From Hamiltosporidium tvaerminnensis (lineage: Eukaryota > Microsporidia > Dubosqiidae): DNA of 64,000 nucleotides. Location of the stretch: positions 498,501 through 562,500 of the forward strand of contig JAKIMF020000001.1 of the NCBI GenBank assembly GCA_022605425.2. Direction: 5' to 3'. Shown piece by piece: positions 46,133 through 58,800 of this stretch; positions within the stretch are counted from its first letter, which is position 1; each line of letters starts with the position of its first letter. The translations under genes were made by a program, and so were the position numbers. The notes under the pieces were generated by a model. It worked only from the letters and a program-made list of their open reading frames with translations, had not been told where the DNA came from and did no database searches.

Positions 46133-46516
46133 ATGAAGCCATTTCTTATTTCAATATTAAAGTGTAATCAATGTGATTCTGAGGATTTTTTAAATGTATT
46201 TATAGAAAAAGCAGAAGAAATAGAAATAGAAGAAGATTTAGATTTTTTCAAAGAACATATAAATAAATTTTATATCGAAAAAGGGAAATTATTAAAAAAT
46301 ATCATTAAAAAATTGGAAGTCACAAGTTTGAATGAAAATGATTGTGATTTGCTTATTAATGGGGATAATTCTAAACTTAAAGAATTTGCAAAAGTTTTAC
46401 TTGGTTATGAGATATTTGAAGGATATTTAGAATGCTCTAATTGTCAAGTTAAGTTTATGATTACAGATAGAATTCCAGATTTCGTAGATTTTGTCTCTTC
46501 CAATAAGGAACAATAA
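46133..46516 (+). CDS. TRM112: TRM112-like methyltransferase activator, right copy
   Basis: The 127-residue protein is identical to the left copy except Phe39 in place of Ile. All four zinc cysteines (11, 14, 101, 104) are kept. It is divergently transcribed from SSF1, with only 57 bases between the two start codons I prefer. Confidence 0.9.
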   Translation: MKPFLISILKCNQCDSEDFLNVFIEKAEEIEIEEDLDFFKEHINKFYIEKGKLLKNIIKKLEVTSLNENDCDLLINGDNSKLKEFAKVLLGYEIFEGYLECSNCQVKFMITDRIPDFVDFVSSNKEQ

Positions 46517-48115
46517 AGAAAAATTTATTTCATATTTTAATTCATTAAGATTAAATTTATTTTCAATTCGATTTTAAAATTCGATTTTAACTATTTTATT
46601 CCCAACGTAATATTTTTTAAATAAATACGTCTAATTTATCACCAGGAAAACTAATATTAGATTTTGATGTTTAAGTTCTTTTAAGATTCTTAATATCAAT
46701 TATATAATTTTTAATTTTTTTTGTTTAACTAATAATATGCTGAGCAGTATTGAATGCTATTCCAATAAATCGAAAATTTAAAAGGTAGATCATTTATTTG
46801 CTAGCTAATAGTTATAAGGATGTTTCTAAAGTGTCTAGATTAAATCATGGATCTTGAATGTTTTATAATTTTATATTAATCTATAGGATTAACTTTAGTG
46901 AGTATTTTACTTAGTTTTCATAAATTTATATTGAAGCCAAAACCATCACTATATAAGTTTAATTAAATATTTATATACTAAGATGTTAATTATTTTTTTT
47001 TAATTTTATTTTTGGTAACTATCAAAAGCTAAATTTTAAATTAACATAAAGGTTATGTTTTTCTTTGATTTTGGATGCATAATATAAGCCGGAATTTTCA
47101 TCAGCTGTTATTTTCGTAATTATTCGATCTAAGTTTTTTAATTTCCTGAGGTTACGATGCCATCTATTGTTTTTTCTTTTGGCAGTTTAATTTAAAATCG
47201 AGTCAAGATTTAAATTATTTAGATACTCAGATCAATATTATTATTGGAATTTTAGACAACAATAAACTACAGAACTATATTGATTCTGTGTCATATAATA
47301 ATCTTTGGATCTAAACCTTTTATAATTGTTCGAAATACTGTCGAACTATTCAAGCTTAGAAAATTTAACGAATTTATAATAAATAAAAATTTGGGTATGA
47401 AAAGAAGTAAAGCCTATTTAAGCCATTGGATATTAAGTAAATCCATATCCGTGATAACATCTTAAAATTCTATTCCATACCATGGGCTTTATTTCCTGTA
47501 CTCTAAATCTATACTTTAAAATATTGGTTTTACATTTCTAAGTACCAAGCAATATTTTTGCATATAGCTGGATGTTATTTATGTCATATACTTTTTCTTT
47601 TTTTTTAAGTTAGATTGAAATTTTGGGTTGGTTTAGATTCTCTTTCGCAGCTCTAAGAATTCATACAACATAAATCATTATAATTGCAACTTACTTACTT
47701 ATTCCATTCGTCGTTCACCTCTGGGTGTCGAAAATGAACAACTAGAAAATTTCGAAAGGCTTCTTTTAATCTGTTGTACTCATGGTGCTAGGGATTAACC
47801 TAGAGCTACAAAGTTGGACTGTATCCCACCAAAATGGCAACAATGATTTCAAATTAATTTCACACACTCAACGATAGCCAGATAGTTTATAAAGGTATTT
47901 AAATTGTAAATAGCAGTAAATTTATCAAACCTTGAAACATTGCATTTGCTCAAAAAATTTATACCCAGTAGAATTAATCAAATCCTGTAAATTTTGCAAA
48001 AATGACATTCAAATATAAAAACTAGAAACCATTTTGAGAAAAAAGTTAATAAAATAGAAAAAATCACGCAAATCATGTTGAGAAACCATAAACTTAATAT
48101 TTATTATTACTTTAT
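46517..48115. other. Intergenic stretch between TRM112 and the 430-residue gene, right arm
   Basis: It contains the inverted TAAG-tailed repeat at about 47,690-47,830 and is otherwise featureless. A 61-codon ORF at 47,280-47,465 has no match and no counterpart that I trust in the left arm. Confidence 0.5.
47690..47830 (-). repeat. Dispersed repeat ending in TAAG units, right arm copy 2
   Basis: This is the mirror of 12,150-12,285, with CTTACTTACTTATTCC at its left end and GGCTTCTTTTAATCTG inside. Confidence 0.7.
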
Positions 48116-49408
48116 TCATTCTTTTGTATTGCTAGAAATATATTTGATCAAATCCTTAAACTCAGAAGGATTCTTTGCAATCATATTCAGTAAAACTTTT
48201 TTCACATCATAATAGTCACTTGAAAAATCCCATGTGGTCATAGTTTTAAACATTATTATATCAGGATCTAAATTTACGTGTTTCTTTAGTGTAATTTTCA
48301 GATCATATTGGGTTTTATCTTTTACTTTAAATGAGAAAAAATGAATTGATCTTTTAATTTCTAATGTATATAAGAATAAATAAAGAAAACAAGTCTGTGT
48401 TTTTTTGCCATTTTCATTAGTTCTTGAAATTTTAAAGCTATGATAAAAGTTTAAAAGTTTGAGTTTCTTTTGTAAGACTAATATCCTGTGGTTTTTTATG
48501 ACAACGTACTTATCGATGCACAAATATAAAATTTTATCAACATAATATGTGCGGGAATCGGTTATATTACGTGAAGAAAACTTCGTTTGTGTAGCTATAA
48601 ATAAATCTCGATGAATTTGTACGGGTAGATCAAAGCTTAAAAATGATATGTCTTGGATTTTGTGTTTTATGTTGTCTATTAATCGTATTACCGATTGAGC
48701 TTCCAAAGAAACAAAGAAATATTGTTTAATATATTCCTTTATGAAATTTTCATTGGAAATAATATTGTTTCTCATAAAATCTGTAGATTCATTTTTAATT
48801 ATAATTACTAAATTCAAATAGAAATAATCATTGTAATTTCTTAATATTTCAGTCATCACATTTTCATTATATTCTGCTGATTTTATTGGTTGGATTATAA
48901 AAACACCATCATATTCCGTCATATAGGTGTTTAAAACTTTGAATATTTTTTCAAAAAAGACTATAAATCTTGCAATAAATGAATAAGCATTTTCATGGTT
49001 TAAAATAAACACACTTTTCTCACATTTTCCAATATTTCTCTCAGTAGATCGAAATTTAATTGCAGAAAATGTTTTTTGCTTGTAAAACGAGAAAATAAAA
49101 AAATATCTTACGAAATGATTAGAAGTATATGAAGTGATAAGAAAATTTAGATCGAATTTTTTCTTTGGAATATATTTTAAAACTTGAGCACATGAATGTT
49201 CAGTTTTGTTTATATTATCAATACTTATTAGATGTAAATCATATTTCGAATTTTCCAAAAGTTGTTTTTGAACTGAATCAACATATAAATCTAAGAATTC
49301 GCGGAAATTGTCTTCTAGGTTTTGAATGTAATTTATTTTATTCCTTCCTAGAAATATAAAGTTGATTTTTAGTAAGAAAATTTGAATTATTTTGTTCATA
49401 AATTGCAT
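48116..49408 (-). CDS. Unknown 430-residue protein, intact right copy
   Basis: It starts with ATG and stays open for 430 codons, far above chance in this AT-rich sequence. I recognise no domain. The N-terminus (residues about 6-21, KIIQIFLLKINFIFLG) is hydrophobic and could be a signal peptide or anchor, placing the protein in the secretory route or at the cell surface. The body is rich in Lys, Ile, Asn and Phe, with a conserved-looking C-terminal part (TMTTWDFSSDYYDVKK). Residues about 263-291 differ at 17 of 29 positions from the left copy, while the rest differs at roughly 5 percent. The left copy has a frameshift, so this may be the only functional copy. No CCC signal lies in front of the ATG. 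Confidence 0.75.
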   Translation of the reverse strand: MQFMNKIIQIFLLKINFIFLGRNKINYIQNLEDNFREFLDLYVDSVQKQLLENSKYDLHLISIDNINKTEHSCAQVLKYIPKKKFDLNFLITSYTSNHFVRYFFIFSFYKQKTFSAIKFRSTERNIGKCEKSVFILNHENAYSFIARFIVFFEKIFKVLNTYMTEYDGVFIIQPIKSAEYNENVMTEILRNYNDYFYLNLVIIIKNESTDFMRNNIISNENFIKEYIKQYFFVSLEAQSVIRLIDNIKHKIQDISFLSFDLPVQIHRDLFIATQTKFSSRNITDSRTYYVDKILYLCIDKYVVIKNHRILVLQKKLKLLNFYHSFKISRTNENGKKTQTCFLYLFLYTLEIKRSIHFFSFKVKDKTQYDLKITLKKHVNLDPDIIMFKTMTTWDFSSDYYDVKKVLLNMIAKNPSEFKDLIKYISSNTKE

Positions 49409-50665
49409 ACCAAATCAACGTATTTTGAATATCTTACTTATATTTTATTTAAAAAACTGTGATAAATAAAAATCATAACAATATGAAGTAAATTACTATT
49501 ATTAAATATAGACTTTTCTCTGGTTCCTAGATCGGTATTAATTTATTAAATTTAATTTAAATCAGAAATATATATTATTCTAGTTTTTGGAAATTAAAAA
49601 AAATGAATAATATCACAAGAAATAATAAAAAAGTAGCATATTTTTTTAGCTTTCTAAGCTAGATAAACATATCTATCGAACTTTGCAATCGTTTTTGAAA
49701 TACATAATTAAATTTTAAATTGAAATCAATCATTTAATCGTTTAATTCAAATTATTAAGGCATATGATTTCAAGAATTAATTAATTAAGTGAATTTATAA
49801 TTTTTGTTATTTCCCACAATGTTAATTTTGTCAGACACTTGTTTCTATTTCCATCATATTTCCGATTTTTTTGGGTAAAATATAAACAGAATCACTCTTA
49901 TATAATGTTTATAAATTTAAAACTTAATCACATATCAGAAAATATGTTTTTATAGTTCTTTTCATTGTTTTTCCAATACCTTGCTGATCGGCTGTCTAAA
50001 TACATTCAGACTAGAGTTTAGAAAACAAAAGTTTTCTCAATCTACTACAATATTATATCCTTCTCTATAATCTGTTTCACATTTTAGTATTACTCTGGAA
50101 CTAATAACCGATACTAAAACCAAAACCTAGCTGTTTATTTACTTGTTGTTGATACTATATAAACTTGTATCTAGAATATCACTCTAAGTTTTTAAAAATA
50201 CTTTTACAATTAGTAAAAGATAATAAAACCTAGTTTTATTTCAATTAAATTTATTTCTATTTTTTTAATACTTTGGCATTTGAAGATTGTCCTAGATAAA
50301 GTTTTCTACAACTGAACTTAAAATATATTTAATTCCTTTCAAAATATTTTGAAATTTTTTTTTTCTTGTGTTAACACTATTTCCTGCAATCCCTCTTTAC
50401 AATTTATAAAACATAAAAGATGCGATACATTTTATTAGATTGCTTTCATAATTTTAAAAACATGCTATAAACTCAGGTATATATAGCTTAAAATTTGATT
50501 TAATTCCCCATCCGTAGTTTTGCACTGAAATTTACCAATATTTCTTTAATTTTCCAGAATTACTAGGAAGTTCAAATAGGTTTTTGTAATATACACTCGC
50601 CTTGGACATAACAAAAAAAGCTATACTATGTTTGAATATCTTTTTTTTCCAATTACTATCATTAT
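49409..50665. other. Gene-free AT-rich stretch, right arm
   Basis: Counterpart of 9,292-10,557. I see nothing in it. Confidence 0.5.
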
Positions 50666-50893
50666 TCAAACTTTCAAATAAGTGAATGAATCTTTGGAAA
50701 CCCTTGATAGTTTTATTTTTTTCATTTTAGATATAAAAATACACTTCGGGATAATCGATATTCGAATTTGTTTGCTGAAAAGACTTTTTCCGTAAATTTC
50801 TTCTATAATGCTAGTTCGTTTTATAAAAATAAAAACAGGTGTAATTTTAATTAACCAAAAGCTATAGTTTAAGAGTCTATAGCTCAACCGCAT
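50666..50893 (-). CDS. Possible small ORF of 75 residues, right arm copy
   Basis: It mirrors 9,064-9,291 with one replacement noticed (Leu to Pro). Function is unknown and it may be a chance ORF. Confidence 0.2.
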   Translation of the reverse strand: MRLSYRLLNYSFWLIKITPVFIFIKRTSIIEEIYGKSLFSKQIRISIIPKCIFISKMKKIKLSRVSKDSFTYLKV

Positions 50894-51079
50894 TTCAATT
50901 CCTTTATTTTGTACTTTTAGCGAAAAATATATTGTTCTACAGATTAACGATATTTATAAATTATACACAACAAAAAACTTGGTTTTATAGATATTTTCTA
51001 GTTTTGTTAAGTTCTTTTATAATTACTATTAGGTTTATAAACAAATATTTCTCTAAAATTGAATGTATATATGCTTAGT

Positions 51080-51230
51080 GTTCTTAGTTACTTACTTATT
51101 CCATTTCTCTTTTTTTTCGGTATTGACGCTGTACAAATGAAATTTTTCATCTGTTTCTTTTAATCTATTGTAATTCGAGATTATAGAGGATTGGCTTTAC
51201 ATTCCGTGTACTATCCTACTGTACAAAAAC
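51080..51230 (-). repeat. Dispersed repeat ending in TAAG units, right arm copy 1
   Basis: Mirror of 8,740-8,865. On the plus strand it begins TTACTTACTTATTCC and contains GTTTCTTTTAATC. Confidence 0.6.
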
Positions 51231-51289
51231 CAGTAATTGTATTTTCGCATAAAACTTTTTAAGAATAAAATACAGGTTGAAAGATGAAG

Positions 51290-52330
51290 CCACAAAGAAG
51301 AAATTTAAAGAATTTCAACTAGCTAACCTATGCAACGAAATAGAAAAATAAAACTACATTCAAAGTTATGTAATACTAAAAATAACGAGCTGATAAGTTT
51401 GAATTTCCTCTAAGAATGGTTAAAAAGCGGAATGTAAGATTACTTGATCAAACAGTGTTCTGCTATATCCGGGGCAGAAATGTATTCTGACGGATTAGAA
51501 AATAAGAGTCAACACTACAAGACTATCAAGGAAAAATTAGACTATTTGACGACGAGATGTGAAAAAATGGACAGCCATAGTTATACTAGAGGAAAAAATG
51601 AAATGATACGATACATATATCTAATCTTACTTAATAGATATAAATTTGAGTTTTGAAACAAATTAGTAGTCACTCAATGCAGGAATTCTTGATAACGAGC
51701 ATGCAAAGATTAAAATTAACGCCGGAATCAAACTGATGGCGAAAAGGTCTAATAAGCAATATATATTAATCTAAAATAAGAGGGAAAATATGATAACTCT
51801 TATTTAGGTAAGAAACAATCTCAAGACTTTCTCAAGATAGTTAAAACAGATAAGCTTAGAAGGCATGACTTATTAAAAATAAACTAGGTCTTATTTATAA
51901 ATGGATCATGGTGATAATTCCTTATGTGATGAACCGGAACGGTATTGTAACAAAATACCATAGTACAAATGTGAAAAGACTATAAATATCTGAGAGTATA
52001 AAGTCATGTATCTGGTCGATAGTACTAAAGAAGACAGTCGAAAATTATATTCTGATCAGAGAAGAGCACTCGAATAGAGACTAAATCGCGAAGAAGGTAA
52101 GGAGAGTGTGTCTTTATGTGTTATTTAATTAGCAGAAATGCATAAAAAACAAACACCACCTTCGAGCGAGTAAATAACTAGGAATGTGGTGTTAAAAGAT
52201 CAAACATCGAAAATATTTTACCTTATTTTTGATGACGCAATCAGAGTAGAAGAATCGACAATAAACATGAATGAAGAGCCAGATTTAAAAAACCATACTG
52301 ATGGAGTTATTATTTAGATTAAATTTTATA
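51290..52330 (+). mobile_element. Decayed 3' part of an RLE-type non-LTR retrotransposon, right copy
   Basis: Successive plus-strand pieces in shifting frames read LLDQTVFCYIRGRNVFWRI, LTTRCEKMDSHSYTRGKNEM, LGLIYKW, IIPYVMNRNGIVTKYH and, after a stop, SIVLKKTVENYI. This order matches the region after the reverse transcriptase in elements with a C-terminal restriction-like endonuclease. The endonuclease core itself is scrambled here. No functional frame remains. Confidence 0.65.
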
Positions 52331-52842
52331 AAAAAGATAAATTTTGTTAACCTAGAATTCTATTGAATAGTTTTTCTCGAAAAAAAATTTTATTTTATTT
52401 AATCCATAAGAATGGAAGAAAGAAGCTTGCAGAGTCAATAAATAAACCTTTTAATCAAAACATTTCTTTGGTAACACGGTTACCAAGCTATTTATTTCAA
52501 AAAACAAAGCAATTCTACCAAAATACACTAAATCTACATGCTTCGAAGAAGTTACGACAATATGAAAACTTAAAATACGAAAGATTATTTTAAGCTTTCA
52601 AAATAATTTTACCAGTAAGTCTTTGTCCCAACTTTTAAGCTATTCCTAATTGGATATTTTTTGATCCACTGAATTTAAAAAATAATACCAGTGGATTAAA
52701 TTCGCGCCTTAATAACCATCTTCTATATTCAATAAAACAATTTAAAAATACTTGCATAATTATTTTATACATAAAATATTTATATCTATATGTAACCAAA
52801 CTCCGCGAGAGATACGACGAGTTCTGCTCTGCTTGTCCCAAC
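52331..52842. other. Gap between two LINE remnants, right arm
   Basis: An ORF of 76 codons (52,363-52,593) is Lys-rich with no match and no equivalent open frame noticed in the left arm. Nothing else is seen. Confidence 0.4.
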
Positions 52843-55800
52843 TATGAATAAAGGAGGAGTTGAGCATAGAGCCAACACTCTTATCTCACATAACCATATT
52901 TTTACGGATCCGAAACGTAATAAATAAGTTCTAAAAAAAATCAAATAATGAAAAAAAGTCTAATTAATATTGGAACATGGAAGATGCGAAGCCTTTTTCA
53001 ATTAGGTGCATCATATAATCTATCTAAGGAATTAGTGAAATATAAAATAGATATTGTTGTACTGCAAGAAATCAGATGAAAAGGGTCAGATATGATAAAA
53101 GCAAAGGAATACACAGTGTTCTACCGCGGTAACACGACTAACGTACTGGGCACAGCATTTGCTACATAAAAAAAATCTTGTGAAAAATGTTTTGGGATAT
53201 AAGCCTATTGATAAACGATTCTGCTCAATAAGATTCAAGGGGCATTTCTTTAACACGAAATTGATATGTATTCATGACCCAGCTGAAGATACTAATGAAG
53301 AAATAAACTATGCATTCTATGAATGATTCCTATTTGCCTACGAATGTGCCCGAAAAAATAATACTAAAAATTGTTATATGAAATTTGAACTCAAATATAG
53401 GAAAGGAGATAGGGTGCAAGCCTATTATCTGACAGGAAACTATCCATACAGAGCCAAAATCAATGGAATCACACAGATCGATTTTGTAGTGTGTAAGAGG
53501 ATGAAATATTCTAGCAGTTATTTTTCCCATAAAACAATACATAAATACACTCGGCGATCACCTGATGGTATACCATTCAATCAAATCGACCACTTATTTA
53601 TTGATTCGAAACAGGCATCAAGTGTCATGAATGTGAAGAGCTTTGGAGGCACTGAAGTGAATCTAGATCACTTTTTGGTTAAGATAATTTATAGGCAGCG
53701 AATATCCGCCTCAAAACCCCCGGAAAATCTAAATTATAAAGATATGATACTGTATGCCGAATGATTTAGACATTAGAGAAAAATGCAAAGACGCTGACTA
53801 AACCTTTAAACATGAACAAGCCTTATAAATCAGCTGACATAGATGACATCTGGACCAAGATAAAGAAAACAATCAAAGAAACAGCAGAACAAATGGTGGG
53901 ATTTAAACAAACCTGAGATACGAGATCTTGATTCGATCAAGAGTATAGAGAGGTTATAATCAACGAATCAAAGCCAGAATTAAAAATGCGACAACTTAAT
54001 ACCACTGTTATAAAACAGAAGTTCTGTACATCAAGAACCAATGAAAGCCGTGTTTTAATGGGAAAATAGAGGGTCTGAGGATTAAAAGGCTAAAAGAAAT
54101 AGAATGAATAGAAGAAAGTAAAAATATAAGAAGAATGTATGAATTCATATGAAATGAGAAACAAGGCCTTGTATCCAAAGCCTTTATTTTATAAGAAACG
54201 AATAGTAGAAATTTTTCGGATCCCAAAAAGTTTCGATACATAGCTAAATATTTTGAAAGCCTCCTAAACTGCATGAAAGAGGATAAATCTGATAAGGAAG
54301 AATATCATAATAATTCAGCGAAGTAAGAATATTAAAACAATCGAAGATCCAACTCTCTAAGAAACAATAACTGCCATTGTGTGTTTGATAAATCATAGAG
54401 CACCGGATAAACATAAAACTTAAGCTTAGTTTGTAAAATACGGGCGTGATAAATTATTCGCAAATTTATACGAATTAGTTAAAATCATATCAAAAAAATG
54501 CAGAAATGCCCGAGGAACGGATTTAAATCTGATAATACCTTTACATATGACAGGTACGAAGATAAACAAGTCTAATTATAGAAGAAGATCTCTATTAAAT
54601 ACTGGTGATAAAGTTTTAAGCGAAAAAGTTGCCAATAGATCAGAGAAAGAGCTGAATAATTATATGAGATTATCAATGACGATTCCGTAAAGGAGAGTCT
54701 ACAACAGATCAAATATTTTTTAGAAAGAATGATCTTGGAAAAATGCTACGAATATAATATTCCTACATATCAATTTTTTCTAGATTATAAACAGCTATTG
54801 ATACTAATCATCGGAAATACATGTTTAATGCTATTGGGGATTCTCGAATTCCATCAAAACTGATAGGAATTATAAAATTAACTCTAGCAGAAACGAAAAG
54901 GAAAGATATGGATAACAAACAATATTTCAAATGATTCTAGAATAAGCAAAAACCTAAAGAAAGGAGATAAGTTTCGTGGATTCTATGAAACCTAACAATG
55001 GAAAATATTATTCGTAAAAACAAAATCTGAGGAAATGAAATTATATATGATAGAAATTTTTTCCGCATAAAATATGCCGACGATCTAACTAAAATATACA
55101 GAAAGAAATCAAAATAAAATCTTTTTGGTACAATCGTAACAGAATCAACAAAAGCCGGATTAAAGATAAAACAAAAAAAAGTGACAGGAAATGAAATTTT
55201 CGCCAAATAACTTTAAAAATGCTTTCGAAATCGATTCATGAAGTCTGAAAGGGTATCGAGCTTTGTATTTGGGAACTTAAATAAATGAAACTAACAAAAG
55301 CAATAGGGGTAATTAAGGAAAATATGAAAGCAGGAAATAAAGTTTACTTTGTGCTACAATGCTTGATTAAATCAACATAAATAAGTAGGAATTCGAAAAA
55401 GAATATATATAGGACAATTATACGCTCTGTTGTAATGTATAGATAAAAGACTTGGATTATGAAGAAAAATAGATGAGCTAATTTTAGACACATGAGAATG
55501 AAAATTTTCGCAGAATATATAGCTGAAATCCAAAAAAAATGTGCGAAAAAGTTGAACTAATCAAGAAATTTATGACTTCTTTCGTGAAAAAAAATTGGGG
55601 ACTAAAACAAAAAGAGGTAGATTAACGTGGCTAGGACATGTAATACCAATGCAGTCTGATAGAGAGGCAAACCAAGTCTATATGTATAAACCCAATTGGA
55701 AAAGAACCAAGGTTAAACCACAGGATATATGAATGGATGATGTAAATAATTTCTATGAATATTTAATGTGAAACAGTAGGTGAAAAAAGCGAAAGTTAGA

Positions 55801-55880
55801 AAATAATAGAGCAAAATCGTCAAAGAAATCAGGGCTCTATAATAGCCGTAGCGCTATCTAGTAGTAGTATATGTAACCAA
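52843..55880 (+). mobile_element. Decayed APE-type (RTE-like) non-LTR retrotransposon, right copy
   Basis: The endonuclease starts at the ATG at 52,948 (INIGTWKMRSLFQLG, then DIVVLQEIR), with a TGA replacing the usual Trp of EIRWKG. It continues through the open piece 53,378-53,764 with NQIDHLFID and DHFLV. The reverse transcriptase follows: RRRSLLNTGDKVLSEKVANR, MILEKCYEYN near 54,730 and the YADD box at 55,073-55,084. The C-terminal LTWLGHV block is near 55,625. A 3' end with GCCGTAGCGC and TAG units lies at 55,830-55,880. Many stops and frameshifts mean it cannot move on its own. It is mirrored at 4,070-7,100. Confidence 0.85.
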
Positions 55881-58800
55881 TAAAATAACTCATCAGAATT
55901 ATCATTTTCATTTATTTTAAAACTCTATTTAAAGCTTAAAAAAGTAATTAGTGAAAACAAAACAATTTTTTGGTGTCATGTTCTCCTTTGGAGCATTATT
56001 ATGCGTTTTTGCCTGATTTTTTTGATAGCCAGATCTCTTTTTTAGTGATGATCTTGATGGAAACGGAAATGGTAATGTATTTGTTTGTTCTAATATTTAC
56101 TTTGGGATCTAGTTTTGTTAAAGACAGCATTATATGATTAAATATTTTGAAAGACTAAGGTCACGCAAAGAATAAAAATAATCAATCAAAAGTCCGATGA
56201 TTGCAGTTGATTTTCTTCCTCGTAACACATAAATAAATTTGATTAAAACAAATAACTTCTTATATCCAAAAATAGGTTTTATTTAAAAATTAAAGACCTA
56301 ACAGATATTTGAATCCTATGTATCTGGTATGTATATTTTTTTTAAAATTCCTCTCTTTTAACACTTTTTATGAACCAAAAAAAACCTTGTAATTACTTTC
56401 TGAAACTTTTAATTGCCTATCTATGCTTAAATTTTTTTTAAATTTAAAATAACTTTAATATTTTTATAAGAATAATTGTATTTTTTTTATATTTTCTCTC
56501 TATTTTATTCTGTATAATTGTTTAATCTAAAAAGAATATTTTTTATGAAATTTCTATTTCAAGCGTAAAAATTTCGCATGTTATATACTTACTTATTTTC
56601 CAAATACCTGAAAAATAACAGTAGCGTATTCTATCGAAAACAAAACTATATAAATGACATGGTTTAGTCTTTGAATATATAGAGCTTTATTTTACACACC
56701 TAAACAATATAAAATATATTTCAGAAAAAATATCAAAAGTCGCGTTTAATATTTGAACTAATTTGAAAATTAACGAGAAAGTACCTCCTAATTTTATTTT
56801 AGGAAAATACTATATTTTTTAATATTCTCGGATTTTTTTTATACATATAGTTCAAAGCGATAATATTTTCACAGTCAAAAAAAGCCATTTTGATGTCATA
56901 AATCAAATGCGCAATCCGTCTACTTATCTATTATAGATAAATATCGAATTCATACAAACGCAAAAATCATAAGGCATTGTTTGATTAATTATGAAAATTA
57001 ATCACTATAAAAATAGCACCTATAATTTATAATAGTATTGTACAATAAAAATAATTTTTAATTTCGATTAAATTTTAAATATTCTGGTTTTTAAGCTGCT
57101 GTATTTTATATATATCATGTAAATATAAGTCTAAAAATAATCACAAAAAAATAAAGTTTTGACTAGAAAACACATGCTAAATATGATTCCAATTTGAGGC
57201 ATTTGAAAAACCATGATTTAAAATACAATATAGAAGCTAATGTTTGTGAGATAAAAATCTATACAAGACGTCTCAATTAAAAATAACATGTATTAAAGTG
57301 TAAGAATCATTATGAAAATATGTTTCTGTATATTTGTTCAACCTCAATTGATATTGAATGCCGAAAAATACAGAGAATATTCCGGAAAATTTTATAAAGC
57401 TTATTATTTAACCAAGAGTATTCTTAAAATCCAACCACTTCAAATTTCGGTATTTTACAGCACACATTTTTTATAAAACCTTTCTTTGTAATTTTAACCA
57501 GCGATAATATTGTTCGGAAAAAACCTACATCTGGCAAAAAAAGCCTTCTGAAAATTGCTTAAATGTTCAACAAGAATGAAGTATTTTTAAATCCAAACGT
57601 TATGTACATAATCGTATAAAACATAATTCATAATTTGGGATGTTTCTAATATTTTCATTTGTTTAAATTTATATAAATATAACCTCCATGATGAAAGTTT
57701 TAGAGGTAAATCACTTTTAGAAAGACAAAAAAATATTTCCTTGTTCAAAAAACTAGCCATTTGGTTTTAAAAATTTACGAAATTAACCTTTAGAAACATC
57801 AGCCAGGATTTTGTAATAATTCACGATTCTTATTCTATAAAATATCTGATAGTACCTCAAAAAGCGGACTAGTTAAACTTGAATCTGCGGCATTAAAAAT
57901 AATTTTTAGTACAGAATATATTTCAAGTCATTATAGTGGAAAAAAATGTGGATATACCATAGAAAAATATTATGTCTATCGATTACAAATTATAAAAGCT
58001 CCAATGATCATGTAAAACTTTTTTAAAATATGAGTCGTAATAACTTACGGGAACCCAAAAAAAAACATTAGCAACTAAATTTATAGTTTTTTTATAAGTT
58101 TCGTAGATATTAACATAAATGAGAAAAAAGAAAGCGAGAATCTTTAATTTAAATGTAATTTGCATTTACAATAGGTTTCTAAAGTATTTCGAATTGCAAA
58201 ATATGTGCGCTCAATAAATTTAAAAACCATTAGAATATATATAAATTTTACTGGGCCCATAACTTCCAAGTTAAAACGAGCAAAGTATTTTTTAAACCAG
58301 ACGTTAAATGTTATTTATAGTATTCTAGATATAAGACTAATTTCCAAAAGGCTCCGAGAATTATATGCACCAGCACAATTAGAAAAGGCTAATTAAGACA
58401 ATAAGAAGTTTGATATTAAAAACTCATACCAACACTTTTAATAAAATATTGAATGATGTTTTTCATCCTAATATTTATGAATTAGAACCGGTTCTCTAGA
58501 TAGAAACAAACAATTCTTCGTTAAGGTTGTTTCGTTTACAAAGTAAACTAATACTAACATCTCGTCCCCAAATTTTTGAAAATGATGAGTGATTGCAAAA
58601 TATAAATTTAATACTTAAGTATTAGAAGAAAATCAATATTATATTTATAATCAAGATCTTAATTTTTTTTATGAGCCATTTTTTTTCAAAAAAAGCAACC
58701 CAAATATAATCAAAAGAAGTGAAAGTTTAGGGATAATATTTCATAGAAGATTTTGATAATCATACAATGAAAATATGAACCGCTATTAAAGGATATTCTA

